Assembly (NCBI GenBank): GCA_018268575.1 | Contig: JAFDWF010000126.1 | Coordinates: 18,236 to 82,235, forward strand | DNA length: 64,000 nucleotides | Direction: 5' to 3' | Source: Actinomycetota bacterium | Lineage (GTDB): Bacteria > Actinomycetota > Thermoleophilia > Solirubrobacterales > 70-9 | Shown here: one piece after another, positions 43,483 through 52,325 of the stretch | Position numbering within the stretch: position 1 is the first letter of the stretch | How the letters are laid out: the number at the start of each line of letters is the position of its first letter | Translations under genes and position numbers: made by a program | The notes under the pieces: model-generated | What the model was told of the DNA's origin: nothing | Seen by the model: the letters and a program-made list of their open reading frames with translations, nothing else | Database searches by the model: none

Positions 43483-43484
43483 GC

Positions 43485-44861
43485 GTGGCGTCGTCGCCGG
43501 TCCTCGGGTCGCTCGCCGATGCCTACGCGCGCGCCAACCCGCGCTCGCATGAGCTCTACAAGCGTCAGCAGGAGGTGGTCCCGCTCGGGATCACCCACTC
43601 GACCCGCCTGTTCGAGCCCTTCCCGCTCTTCATCCGCGCCTGTCGCGGCGCCCGCAAGTGGGACGTCGACGGGCACGAGTACCTCGATTACTGGCTCGGC
43701 CACGGGTCCTTCCTGCTCGGCCATGCCCACCCCGTGGTCAACGAGGCGATCGCCGCCCAGCTCCCCGACGGGATGCACGCCGGCGGCGAGACCGAGATCG
43801 GCCTGCGCTGGGCGGAGCTGGTCCGCGACCTGGTGCCCGCGGCGGAGTCGGTCCGGTTCACCTCCTCCGGCGGCGAGGCGACCCAGCTGGCCCTCCGCGT
43901 CGCCCGCGCCTACACCGGCCGGACCAAGGCGATCAAGTTCCGCCACCACTTCCACGGCTGGCACGACGCGGTCGCCCCCGGCGTCTACCCGCCCTGGGAG
44001 GTGCCGATGGCGCCGGGCATCGCCCCCGGCGCGCTGGCCGACACGATCGTCCTGCCCGGCAACGAGATCGGCGCCGTGCGCGCGGCGCTGGCGGGCGGCG
44101 ACGTGGCCCTGGTCATCCTCGAGCCGGGCGGCGGCTTCTCCGACACGGTCCCGACCGACTTCGGCTACCTCGCCGAGCTGCGCCAGCTGACCCGCGAAGC
44201 GGGGGCGATCCTGATCTTCGATGAGGTCGTGACAGGGTTCCGCTACGCGGTCGGCGGCGTGCAGGAGCTCACCGGCGTCACCCCCGACCTGGCGACGCTC
44301 GGCAAGGTGGTCGGCGGCGGCCTCCCGGCCGGGGCGCTGGTCGGCCGGGCCGAGGTGATGGCGGTGCTCGACACGACCGGGGACCGCGGGCGCGACCGGC
44401 GTGAGCGCATCCCCCAGTACGGGACCTGGAACGCGATGCCGGTGGTCGCCGCGGCCGGGGTCGCGGCGCTCGGCCTGATCGCCGACGGGGAGCCGACGCG
44501 AATCGCCAACGAACGCGCGGACCAGCTCCGCGACGGCCTCAACGAGGTCTTCGCCGCCGCCGGCCTGGCGGCGGTCGCCTACGGGCGCAGCTCGATCTGG
44601 AAGACCTACCTCGGCGAGCGCCCGCGGCTGCTCGACGGCGATCTCTCGGCGGCGGCCGCCGACGGCGAACGGCTGGCTCAGGGGTGGGGAGCGCTGGGCG
44701 AGCCCCTGCGCCAGGCGCTGCTGCTGGAGGGGGTGGACGTGATGCGCACCCAGGGGTTCACCTCGGCCGTGCACACGGAGGCCGAGATCGACGCCACGGT
44801 CGAGGCCTTCGCCCGGGCGATCGCACGGCTGCGGGCCGCGGGCCTGCTCGGGGAGCGGTGA
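43485..44861 (+). CDS. class III PLP-dependent aminotransferase (GSA-aminomutase-like)
   Basis: A 458-residue aminotransferase. PLP contacts Asp246 (IFDEVVTGFR) and Lys274 (TLGKVVGGGLPAG) are conserved, as is FTSSGGEATQLALRVAR. Start GTG 43485 follows GGGAGGAGCT. It could convert an omega-amino acid released by the ureohydrolase to a semialdehyde. It is distinct from the aminotransferase at 20310-21644, being longer and closer to the GSA group. Confidence 0.9.
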   Translation: MASSPVLGSLADAYARANPRSHELYKRQQEVVPLGITHSTRLFEPFPLFIRACRGARKWDVDGHEYLDYWLGHGSFLLGHAHPVVNEAIAAQLPDGMHAGGETEIGLRWAELVRDLVPAAESVRFTSSGGEATQLALRVARAYTGRTKAIKFRHHFHGWHDAVAPGVYPPWEVPMAPGIAPGALADTIVLPGNEIGAVRAALAGGDVALVILEPGGGFSDTVPTDFGYLAELRQLTREAGAILIFDEVVTGFRYAVGGVQELTGVTPDLATLGKVVGGGLPAGALVGRAEVMAVLDTTGDRGRDRRERIPQYGTWNAMPVVAAAGVAALGLIADGEPTRIANERADQLRDGLNEVFAAAGLAAVAYGRSSIWKTYLGERPRLLDGDLSAAAADGERLAQGWGALGEPLRQALLLEGVDVMRTQGFTSAVHTEAEIDATVEAFARAIARLRAAGLLGER

Positions 44862-45835
44862 TGGTCTGGAGGCTGGTCCTCCGGCGCACGCTGCTCGGGC
44901 TCCTGACCCTGCTCGTGGTCTCGATCCTCGTCTTCTTCGCCACCCACGTCCTTCCCGGGAACGCCGCCAACGCCGTCCTCGGCCAGTCGGCGACGCCGAA
45001 GCGGGTGGAAGTCCTCGAAGCGCAGCTCGAACTCAACCGGCCGGTCGTCGACCAGTACCTCTCCTGGCTCGGCAATCTGCTCACCGGGCACCTCGGCCAC
45101 TCGCTCAGCGGCGACACCCTGACCGGGGGCGGTGGCCAGCCGGTCTGGGAGCTGATCTCGCCGAAGCTGGTCAACTCGGCGATCCTCGTCTTCCTCTCCG
45201 GCTTGATCGGCAGCGTCCTCGGGGTGCTGCTCGGCATCCTGGCGACGCTCCGGCGCGAGAGCTGGTTCGACCGGATCACCTCGGTCGGGGCGCTGACCGT
45301 GACCGCGCTGCCGGAGTTCATCGTCGCCGTCGTCCTGGTGATCCTCTTCGCCACCGGCGGCCTGCAGATCCTGCCCGCGGTCTCGACCCTGCCGCCCGGC
45401 ACCTACGCCTGGAGCGAGCCCGAACTACTGGTCCTGCCGGTGGCGACGCTGGTGATCGTGATCGTCCCCTACATCTTCCGGATGACCAGGGCGGCGATGA
45501 CCGAGGCCCTCGAGTCCGATTACGTCGAGATGGCGAAGCTGAACGGGGTGCCGACCTGGCGGATCAACCTCTTCCACGCGCTGCCCAACATCGTGCCCCC
45601 GGTGATCCAGGTGATCGGGCTCAACTTCCTCTACCTGGCGGGCGGGATCGTCCTGGTCGAGTTCGTCTTCAACTATCCCGGGATCGGCCAGGGCCTGGTC
45701 AGCTCGATCACCCAGCGCGACATCCCGGTGATCCAGGTGATCGTCGTCATCCTCGCCGCCTTCTACGTGGCGATGAACATCGTCACCGACGTGATCGCGC
45801 TGCTCGCCTCGCCGCGCCGCAGGGTGGCCCGGTAG
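44861..45835 (+). CDS. oligopeptide-type ABC transporter permease (DppB-like)
   Basis: A 324-residue membrane protein with an N-terminal helix (LLGLLTLLVVSILVFFATHV) followed by LPGNAANAVLG, the EAA-type loop AKLNGVPTWRINLFHALPNI and FVFNYPGIGQGLVSSI. About six membrane segments. ATG 44861 overlaps the aminotransferase stop. It pairs with the next permease and probably with the binding protein encoded at 38135. Confidence 0.9.
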   Translation: MVWRLVLRRTLLGLLTLLVVSILVFFATHVLPGNAANAVLGQSATPKRVEVLEAQLELNRPVVDQYLSWLGNLLTGHLGHSLSGDTLTGGGGQPVWELISPKLVNSAILVFLSGLIGSVLGVLLGILATLRRESWFDRITSVGALTVTALPEFIVAVVLVILFATGGLQILPAVSTLPPGTYAWSEPELLVLPVATLVIVIVPYIFRMTRAAMTEALESDYVEMAKLNGVPTWRINLFHALPNIVPPVIQVIGLNFLYLAGGIVLVEFVFNYPGIGQGLVSSITQRDIPVIQVIVVILAAFYVAMNIVTDVIALLASPRRRVAR

Positions 45836-45836
45836 C

Positions 45837-46772
45837 GTGGCGGCGCCGCGCGCCAAAAGCGCCGCCGCCCTGCGGCGCTCGGGCTGGCCCGCGACCCTGT
45901 GGGCGGCGGCGAGGACCCCCCGCGGAGCGATCGGGCTCACCCTCACCCTGTTCGTGGTCGCGGTCGCCGCGCTCGGCCCGCTCCTCGCTCCCCACAGCGG
46001 CGAGCAGTTCGTCACCACGCCGTTCGCGCCGCCCTCGGTGGCGCCGCCGCTGGGCGGCGACGTGCTCGGCCGCGACGTGCTCTCGCGGGTGCTCGAAGGC
46101 GGCTGGACGCTGCTCCCGGTGGCCTTTGCCGCGACCGCCTTCGGCGTCGTCGTCGGTGCCGCCGCGGGGATCTCGGCCGCCTACCTGCGGGGCCGCGCCG
46201 ACGGCCTGATCATGCGCTCGGTCGACGTCCTGCTCGCCTTCCCGCAGCTCGTCCTCGTGCTCCTCCTGCTCAGCATCGTCGGCCCGAAGCTGTGGCTGAT
46301 CATCATCGCCGTCGGGCTCGCCCACGCGCCCCAGGTCGCACGGGTGCTGCGGGCGGCGACGCTCGACGTCTCCGAACGCGACTACGTGAAGGCGGTCGAG
46401 CTGCAGGGCGTGCGCCCGTTCAAGGTGATGACGAAGGAGATCCTGCCGAACCTGACGACGCCGCTGATGGTCGAGAGCGGCCTGCGCCTGACCTACTCGA
46501 TCGTGATCATCGCCGGGCTCTCCTTCCTCGGCTTCGGCCAGTCGCCGAACATCCCCAACTGGGGGACGATGGTGAACGAGAACCGGATCGGGCTGGAAAC
46601 GAACCCCTGGGCGGTGATCGTCCCGGGCCTCTTGATCGTCCTCTTCGCGATCGGGACCAACACCTTCACCGACGCGATCGCGAGGGTGGCGATCGGGGTC
46701 GAGCGCCGGCCGCAGGAGCTCGCCGAGGTCGGCGACCCCGACGAGGAGCCCTGGCTGGAGGCGCTCGTATGA
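45837..46772 (+). CDS. oligopeptide-type ABC transporter permease (DppC-like)
   Basis: A 311-residue permease with GGDVLGRDVLSRVLEGG, the EAA loop AVELQGVRPFKVMTKEILPN and SFLGFGQSPNIPNWGTMV. GTG 45837 is used, one base after the preceding stop. Overlaps the double-ATPase gene by ATGA. Confidence 0.88.
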   Translation: MAAPRAKSAAALRRSGWPATLWAAARTPRGAIGLTLTLFVVAVAALGPLLAPHSGEQFVTTPFAPPSVAPPLGGDVLGRDVLSRVLEGGWTLLPVAFAATAFGVVVGAAAGISAAYLRGRADGLIMRSVDVLLAFPQLVLVLLLLSIVGPKLWLIIIAVGLAHAPQVARVLRAATLDVSERDYVKAVELQGVRPFKVMTKEILPNLTTPLMVESGLRLTYSIVIIAGLSFLGFGQSPNIPNWGTMVNENRIGLETNPWAVIVPGLLIVLFAIGTNTFTDAIARVAIGVERRPQELAEVGDPDEEPWLEALV

Positions 46773-48586
46773 GCCCCGACCCGGCCGGCGCCCGGACCGA
46801 GGCGCCGGTCGACGCCGCCGCCGCGGTGCGCCTACGGGTCAGTGACCTCGAGGTCGGGCTGCGCCACAGCGGCGCCGACATCGTCAGCGAGGCGTCCTTC
46901 TCGGTCGCCGCGGGCGAGGTGCTCGGCCTGGTCGGCGAGTCGGGCTCGGGCAAGACGACGATCGGCCTGGCCCTGCTCGGCCACGCCCGGCGCGGGGTCG
47001 AGATCCGCGGCGGACGGGTCGAGCTCGACGGCGTCGACCTGCTCGAGCTCAGCCCGAGCAGGCTGCGCGAGGTGCGCGGCGCCCGCGTCTCCTACGTCCC
47101 CCAGGACCCCTCCTCGGCGCTCAGCCCGGCGCGCCGGATCGGCTCCCAGCTGCACGAGATGCTGAAGGTCCACCCCGGCGCGGTCGCCGACCCGGAGCAG
47201 CGGATCAGCGAGGTGCTGCGCGAGGTGCGGCTGAGCGACGACCCGGCGTTCCTGCATCGCTACCCGCACCAGCTCTCCGGCGGCGAGCAGCAGCGGGTCG
47301 GGCTGGCGATGGCCTTCATCTGCCGGCCCTCGCTGATCGTCCTCGACGAGCCGACCACCGGCCTCGACGTCACCACCCAGCGCCACGTGCTGGAGACGAT
47401 CCGCAGCCTCTGCGGCTCCTATGGGGTCGCTGCCGTGTACGTCAGCCACGACCTCGCGGTCGTCAGCGGGTTGGTCAGCGAGGTCGCCGTCCTCTACGCC
47501 GGCCGGATCATCGAGCTCGGCGCGACCGCGTCCGTCTTCGGCTCCCCGCTCCATCCCTACACGCGGGGCCTGCTGGCGGCGGTCCCGTCGCCCGAGCGCG
47601 CCCATGTCCTGGTCGGGATCGAGGGCCAGCCGCCCCGTCCGGGGCGTCGCCCGGTCGGCTGCTCCTTCGCCAATCGCTGCCCGCTGGCGACCGATCAGTG
47701 TCGCCAGGCGCCGCCGCCGCCGAGCGAGCGGGCCGGGAGGCTGGTGCGCTGCTACCGCGCCGGCGAGGGGGAGCGCGAGCCGAGTACGCCGGTGAGCGCG
47801 ATCGCCAACCTCGCCGAGGGATCGGCCGAGGTCCTCGCGGTGCGCGGGCTCGACGCCGCCTACGGCGACGTCACCGTCCTCTCCGACCTCACCCTCGGGG
47901 TCGGCGAGGAGCGCTGCCTGGCGGTGATCGGCGAGTCGGGCTCGGGCAAGACCACGCTGGCGAGGTGCATCGTCGGCATGCACTCGAACTGGACGGGGAC
48001 GATCTCCTACCGTGGCGCCGAGCTCGCCCACAGCGCCCGCGACCGTGACCTGGAGACGTTGCGCCGCATCCAGTACGTCTTCCAGAACCCCTACACCTCG
48101 CTCAACCCGCGCAAGACCGTGGGCCAGATCCTCGCCCAGCCGCTGCGGCACTACTTCGACCTGGCCGCGGCCGAGCGCGAGGCACGGATCGCCCGCGTGC
48201 TCGAAGAGACCTCGCTGGGGCCGGAGTTCGCCCCCCGCTATCCGGATGAGCTCTCCGGCGGCGAGCGCCAGCGGGTGGCGATCGCGCGGGCGCTGATCGT
48301 CGAACCCGACGTCCTCGTCTGCGACGAGGTCACCTCGGCGCTCGACGTCTCCGTCCAGGCGGCGATCGTCGAGCTCTTGCGGCGGCTGCAGCGGGAGCGC
48401 CGCCTGGCGATGATCTTCGTCACCCACAACCTCGCCCTGGTGCGCGGCATCGCCCAGGGGGCGGTGGTCTTCCGCGAAGGAAGGATCGTCGACGCGGGCC
48501 GGGTCGACGACGTGCTCGAGCACCCCAGAGACCCCTACACGATCCGCCTGATGGCAGACGTCCCCCGGCTCGAGGCGGTCGGATGA
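46769..48586 (+). CDS. double-domain oligopeptide-type ABC ATPase (DppD-DppF fusion)
   Basis: A 605-residue protein with two complete nucleotide-binding domains. Domain 1: Walker A GESGSGKTTIG, signature LSGGEQQRVG, Walker B LIVLDEPTTGLD, and the Cys-containing extension GCSFANRCPLATDQC. Domain 2 (from about residue 350): GESGSGKTTLAR, LSGGERQRVA and LVCDEVTSALD, where the usual Pro after Glu is Val. The protein replaces the two separate ATPases used by the 24146-28266 system. It ends the 38135-48586 operon. Confidence 0.92.
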   Translation: MSPDPAGARTEAPVDAAAAVRLRVSDLEVGLRHSGADIVSEASFSVAAGEVLGLVGESGSGKTTIGLALLGHARRGVEIRGGRVELDGVDLLELSPSRLREVRGARVSYVPQDPSSALSPARRIGSQLHEMLKVHPGAVADPEQRISEVLREVRLSDDPAFLHRYPHQLSGGEQQRVGLAMAFICRPSLIVLDEPTTGLDVTTQRHVLETIRSLCGSYGVAAVYVSHDLAVVSGLVSEVAVLYAGRIIELGATASVFGSPLHPYTRGLLAAVPSPERAHVLVGIEGQPPRPGRRPVGCSFANRCPLATDQCRQAPPPPSERAGRLVRCYRAGEGEREPSTPVSAIANLAEGSAEVLAVRGLDAAYGDVTVLSDLTLGVGEERCLAVIGESGSGKTTLARCIVGMHSNWTGTISYRGAELAHSARDRDLETLRRIQYVFQNPYTSLNPRKTVGQILAQPLRHYFDLAAAEREARIARVLEETSLGPEFAPRYPDELSGGERQRVAIARALIVEPDVLVCDEVTSALDVSVQAAIVELLRRLQRERRLAMIFVTHNLALVRGIAQGAVVFREGRIVDAGRVDDVLEHPRDPYTIRLMADVPRLEAVG

Positions 48587-48604
48587 GGCGGAGGCACTCG
48601 CCCG

Positions 48605-49030
48605 TCACCGAGGACGGTGGGTAGCCGACCCCTCGCCGAGGTCATCGAGCCCCTCCGTTGCGGCCCCTGCCACCCGCAGGGCGGCGAGCGCCTTCGGCAG
48701 GCCGACGTAAGGGATCAGGTGGACGAAGGCCTCGATGATCTCGGCAGGCTCCATCTCCAGCCCGTGGCAGGTAAGGACGTGGCCGTGTAACTGGGGATCG
48801 ACGCCGCCCAGCGCGGTGAGCGCGCCGAGGTTCAGCAGCTGGCGGTCGCGCAGGGAGAGGCCGGGCCGCTGGTAGAGGCCGCCGAAGACGGCGCCGCGGA
48901 TCCAGTCCGACACTCCTGGCGCGAGGCTGTCGAGGGTGGACGTCCAGTCCTCACGGGTGGCCTCGTCCTGGAGATGCGCCAGCAGGTCGTCGCCGGCCTG
49001 GGGGTTGAAAGACGGGGTGCCAGTGTCCAT
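48605..49030 (-). CDS. carboxymuconolactone decarboxylase family protein
   Basis: A 141-residue CMD/AhpD-type helical protein: LSLRDRQLLNLGALTALGG, the HGHVLTCHGLEMEPAEIIEA helix pair and a late YVGLPKALAALRVA. The AhpD CxxC redox pair is absent (one Cys, before His), so it is more like the decarboxylase or lactonase branch. A GGAGG lies 7 bases upstream of ATG 49030. It is divergent from the HIBADH-like gene and convergent with the ABC ATPase gene, with only 18 bases between the two stops. Confidence 0.82.
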   Translation of the reverse strand: MDTGTPSFNPQAGDDLLAHLQDEATREDWTSTLDSLAPGVSDWIRGAVFGGLYQRPGLSLRDRQLLNLGALTALGGVDPQLHGHVLTCHGLEMEPAEIIEAFVHLIPYVGLPKALAALRVAGAATEGLDDLGEGSATHRPR

Positions 49031-49161
49031 CGGTCTTACCTCCGTAATGGTTTAGACATTTCAAGTGTGGGTCTTCGCCGACCCGACCGGCCTTTGGTGG
49101 CCGCCGAAACCCTGGCGCTGGGCCAAATTGGGCGCTTCCCGGATGCGCCTCCCTCTCCTTG

Positions 49162-49191
49162 TTGACATGAACCATTATTTCGTTGTAGTGT
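49162..49191 (+). promoter_or_regulatory. promoter of the HIBADH/SDR/liv operon
   Basis: TTGACA (49162-49167), 18-base spacer, TAGTGT (49186-49191). The -10 box sits inside the spacer of the inverted repeat TATTTCG-10 bases-CGAAATA (49176-49182, 49193-49199), an obvious candidate repressor site. Confidence 0.65.
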
Positions 49192-49199
49192 CCGAAATA
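49176..49199. promoter_or_regulatory. operator-like palindrome over the -10 box
   Basis: Perfect 7-bp arms TATTTCG and CGAAATA separated by TTGTAGTGTC, which contains the -10 element. No regulator gene is adjacent; the XRE-cupin gene at 56356 is one candidate. Confidence 0.55.
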
Positions 49200-49242
49200 T
49201 AAGCCGCACTGGACATTGGTCACACAACTGGGAAGGAAGGCA

Positions 49243-50178
49243 ATGGATCGGAAGCAGACGCGCGTCGGGCTGATCGGCTTGGGAGCGATCGGCGAGCACT
49301 ATCGGGACAACCTGCTTCGCGCGTTCCCGGACCTGCTTGTCTTCGACCACGACGCCGCCAAGGTCGCCGCGGCGGTCGGGGCGGGCGCCGAGGCGGCCGA
49401 GTCCCAGGCGGCCCTGGGCGAAGCCTGCGACATCGTCGTCGCCTCGTTGCCGAATCCGCAGGCCGTGCGATCGGCGATCGGCGCCGAGGACGGCCTGCTC
49501 TCGCTCGCCCGGCCGGGCACCGTGGTGCTCGACACCAGCACCGTGTCGCCGCAGACGAGCCGCGACATGCACGAGCTCGCGCGGCAGCGCCAGGTCCACT
49601 ATCTGGACGCTCCGGTCAGCGGTGGCCAGCCGATGGAGGCAGGGGTCGCCGGCGCCGCGGCCGGGACGATGACCTTCATGGTCGGCGGCGACGAGGAGGC
49701 CTACGAACTGGCCAAGCCGGCGATGGAGGCACTGGGGAGCTTCTCGTTCCTGCTCGGCCCGTCGGGCAGCGGCAGCGTCGTCAAGCTGATCAGCAACCTC
49801 TGCTCCGGCACCTACCTGCACGTCGCGGCGGAGGCGCTGGCGCTCGGGCACGCCTGCGGCTTCACCACCGAGCAGCTGATGGAGGTGTTCGCCCACACCG
49901 ACGCCAAGTGCTACATCATGACCGACTACCTGGTCCCGCGGATGCTGCGCGGCGACGTCAAGCCGGGCTTCACGGTCGAGTTGCAGCTCAAGGACCATCG
50001 TCTGGCCGCCGAGCTCGGCCACGAGAGCAAGGTGGGGCTGCCCTTCAACGGGCTCGCGATCCAGCAGTGGGAGCTGCTGCGGGCGCAGGGCCGCGGCGAG
50101 CGCGACATCACCGAGACGGGCTTCTTCGCCGCCGAGATGACCGGCCGCCCCTACGACGTCGTCACCGAGGTCGACTGA
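49243..50178 (+). CDS. 3-hydroxyisobutyrate dehydrogenase-like NAD(P)-dependent oxidoreductase
   Basis: A 311-residue beta-hydroxyacid dehydrogenase. The Rossmann motif GLGAIG is near residue 12, substrate-binding DAPVSGG and the catalytic Lys in GSGSVVKLISN are present. ATG 49243 follows GGAAGGAAGG; an upstream in-frame start at 49216 lacks such a site. The family oxidises 3-hydroxyisobutyrate, tartronate semialdehyde or related acids. It begins the operon with the SDR and the Liv-type transporter. Confidence 0.88.
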   Translation: MDRKQTRVGLIGLGAIGEHYRDNLLRAFPDLLVFDHDAAKVAAAVGAGAEAAESQAALGEACDIVVASLPNPQAVRSAIGAEDGLLSLARPGTVVLDTSTVSPQTSRDMHELARQRQVHYLDAPVSGGQPMEAGVAGAAAGTMTFMVGGDEEAYELAKPAMEALGSFSFLLGPSGSGSVVKLISNLCSGTYLHVAAEALALGHACGFTTEQLMEVFAHTDAKCYIMTDYLVPRMLRGDVKPGFTVELQLKDHRLAAELGHESKVGLPFNGLAIQQWELLRAQGRGERDITETGFFAAEMTGRPYDVVTEVD

Positions 50179-50179
50179 G

Positions 50180-50950
50180 ATGCCGGGCCGTCTGGAGGGA
50201 AAGCGCGTCGTGATCACCGGTGGTGGCGGCGGCGCCGGGGCGGCGACCGCCCGCCTCTTCGCCGCCGAGGGCGCGCGCCTCTCGATCCTCGACCTGCAGC
50301 AGGCCGAGGGCGAGGCGCTCACCGCCGAGCTCCGCGCCGACGGCGTCGAGGCCGCCTTCCATCACGTCGACGTCTCCGACGAGGCCGCCGTCGTCGCGGC
50401 GATCGCCGCGACCGAGGACGAGCTCGGTGGCATCGACGTGCTCTTCAACCACGCCGGGACCTTCATGGTCAAACGGCTGGTCGAGATGACCCGGGAGGAG
50501 TGGGACCGCCTGATGGCGATCAACGTCACCAGCATGTTCCTCACCTGCCGCGCGACGCTGCCGGGCATGGTCGAGCGGGGGGGCGGGGTGATCCTCAACA
50601 CCTCCTCGGTCTCCGGGTTGACCGCCAACGCGCTCGAGATCGCCTACTGCGCGACCAAGGGCGCGATCCTCCAGCTCACCAAAGGCGTCGCGATCGAGTA
50701 CCGCGAGCACGGCATCCGCTGCAACGCGATCTGCCCGGGCTTCATCCGCACCCCCCACGGCGACCGTGAGCGCGCCGCCCTGGAGGCCCAGGGCGAGGAG
50801 GTCTCCGACGACGTCATCGCAACCGTGCAGGGACGGATCTGCGAGCCGGAGGACATCGCCGCCGCGGCGCTGTCGCTGGTCAGCGACGACACCCGCTTCG
50901 TCAACGGGTCATACCTGCTGGTCGACAACGGCTGGATGGCCCTCACTTGA
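50180..50950 (+). CDS. SDR-family NAD(P)-dependent oxidoreductase
   Basis: A 256-residue classical SDR. The cofactor loop is unusually glycine-rich (ITGGGGGAGAA, residues 12-22). The active site comprises Ser143, Tyr156 and Lys160 (YCATK), and VLFNHAGTF replaces the usual NNAG motif. It starts one base after the preceding stop and is followed after 47 bases by the binding-protein gene. Substrate not predictable. Confidence 0.88.
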   Translation: MPGRLEGKRVVITGGGGGAGAATARLFAAEGARLSILDLQQAEGEALTAELRADGVEAAFHHVDVSDEAAVVAAIAATEDELGGIDVLFNHAGTFMVKRLVEMTREEWDRLMAINVTSMFLTCRATLPGMVERGGGVILNTSSVSGLTANALEIAYCATKGAILQLTKGVAIEYREHGIRCNAICPGFIRTPHGDRERAALEAQGEEVSDDVIATVQGRICEPEDIAAAALSLVSDDTRFVNGSYLLVDNGWMALT

Positions 50951-50997
50951 ACGCTGGACCCCTGTCAGCCCATCCGGGTGGAGAAAGAAGGAAACAC

Positions 50998-52272
50998 ATG
51001 AAGAGGATCAAGGCCAAGCAATGGGCTGCCCTCACCTGCCTCTGTGCCGCCGTGTTGGCCCTGAGCGCGTGTGGGGGGAGTTCAGGCGGCAGCAGCAGTT
51101 CCGGTGGTGGCAGTGAAGGCGGCGGCGACGCGAAGACCGTCGACGTCTACTCCTCGCTCCCGCTGCAGGGAGCGTCGAAGGGAATCACCTCGCAGATCGT
51201 CAACGGGATCAAACTGGCACTCGAAGAAGCCCACGGAGAAGCGGGTGGCGTCAAGGTCGAATACACCTCCCTCGACGACTCGACCCCGCAGGCCGGTACC
51301 TGGGACCCGGGCCAGGTCGCGCAGAATGCGCGGCAGGCGGTCGAGGACTCGAACGCCATCGCCTATATCGGCGAGTTCAATTCCGGGGCGAGTGCGGTCG
51401 CGATCCCACTCACCAACCAAGGCGAACTGGCGGAGATCAGCCCGACCAGTACCTACGTCGGCTTGACGACGAACGAACCGGGGTCCGAACCCGGCGAGCC
51501 GGAAAAATACTACCCGACCGGTAAACGCACCTTCGCCCGCATCGTCCCTCGCGACTCGGTACAGGCGGCGGCGCTGGTGTCGTTGATGCGGCAGGACAGC
51601 TGCCACCGGGTGGCGATCGCCAACGACCTCGAAGCGTTCGGCGTCTCGCTGGCCCAGCTGGTCACCGATGACGCGAAGGGAACCGACCTCACCGTCGTCT
51701 CCAACGAAGGGATCCAGAAAGAATCCGCCAACTTCCGCTCCTACGCGGAAAAGGTCGCGGGCGAGAACATCGACTGCTTCCTCTTCTCGGGGGTCCCCGC
51801 CAACGGCGGCGTATCGGTGATGAAGGCGGTGGGCGCGGCCGTTCCGGAAGCGAAACTGTACGCCCCCGACGGGACCTGTGAAGCGGGCTTCACCAACCCC
51901 GCCGAAGGGGGTCTGCCGGCCGAACTCGGCAAGCGGTTCAAATGCACCAACCCGGCGCGTGACCTGAGCTCTTACCCGGGCGGCAAAGAGTTCGTCGAAC
52001 AGTACTCGAAACGCTACGGGACGAAGGACCCGGACCCGTACTCCATCTACGGCTACGCCGCGATGCAGCTGGTACTCCACACGATCGAAGAAGGGGGTAC
52101 CGAACGCAGCTCGTTCCTGGAAAAGCTGTTCCAGACCAAGGACTACGACTCGGTACTGGGCAAGTACTCGATCAATGCCGACGGCGACACCTCACTCAAC
52201 AGCTACGGGGTGTACGGCGTCGGCGCCAACGGCGAACCGGAATTCCTCGAGACGATCGAAGCAGGAAAGTAG
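50998..52272 (+). CDS. branched-chain amino acid-type ABC transporter binding lipoprotein (LivJ-like)
   Basis: A 424-residue type I periplasmic-binding-fold protein. Signal peptide with lipobox LALSACGG (lipid-modified Cys25), then a Gly/Ser tether and the ligand-binding fold with VYSSLPLQGASKG, ALEEAHGEAGG and FSGVPANGGV. ATG 50998 follows GAAAGAAGGAAA. Codon use favours GAA and AAA compared with neighbours. The family binds branched-chain amino acids, amides or urea. A strong hairpin separates it from the permease genes. Confidence 0.9.
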   Translation: MKRIKAKQWAALTCLCAAVLALSACGGSSGGSSSSGGGSEGGGDAKTVDVYSSLPLQGASKGITSQIVNGIKLALEEAHGEAGGVKVEYTSLDDSTPQAGTWDPGQVAQNARQAVEDSNAIAYIGEFNSGASAVAIPLTNQGELAEISPTSTYVGLTTNEPGSEPGEPEKYYPTGKRTFARIVPRDSVQAAALVSLMRQDSCHRVAIANDLEAFGVSLAQLVTDDAKGTDLTVVSNEGIQKESANFRSYAEKVAGENIDCFLFSGVPANGGVSVMKAVGAAVPEAKLYAPDGTCEAGFTNPAEGGLPAELGKRFKCTNPARDLSSYPGGKEFVEQYSKRYGTKDPDPYSIYGYAAMQLVLHTIEEGGTERSSFLEKLFQTKDYDSVLGKYSINADGDTSLNSYGVYGVGANGEPEFLETIEAGK

Positions 52273-52286
52273 AGACGACCACACCG

Positions 52287-52325
52287 ACAGGGCCGGCGCG
52301 CCCCCCAGGCGCCGGCCCTGTTCTT
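52287..52325 (+). terminator. terminator/attenuator between livJ-like and livH-like genes
   Basis: A perfect 13-bp stem ACAGGGCCGGCGC/GCGCCGGCCCTGT (52287-52299, 52309-52321) with a 9-base loop, followed by TTCTT. It lies inside the operon, so partial read-through would give more binding protein than channel. Confidence 0.85.
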
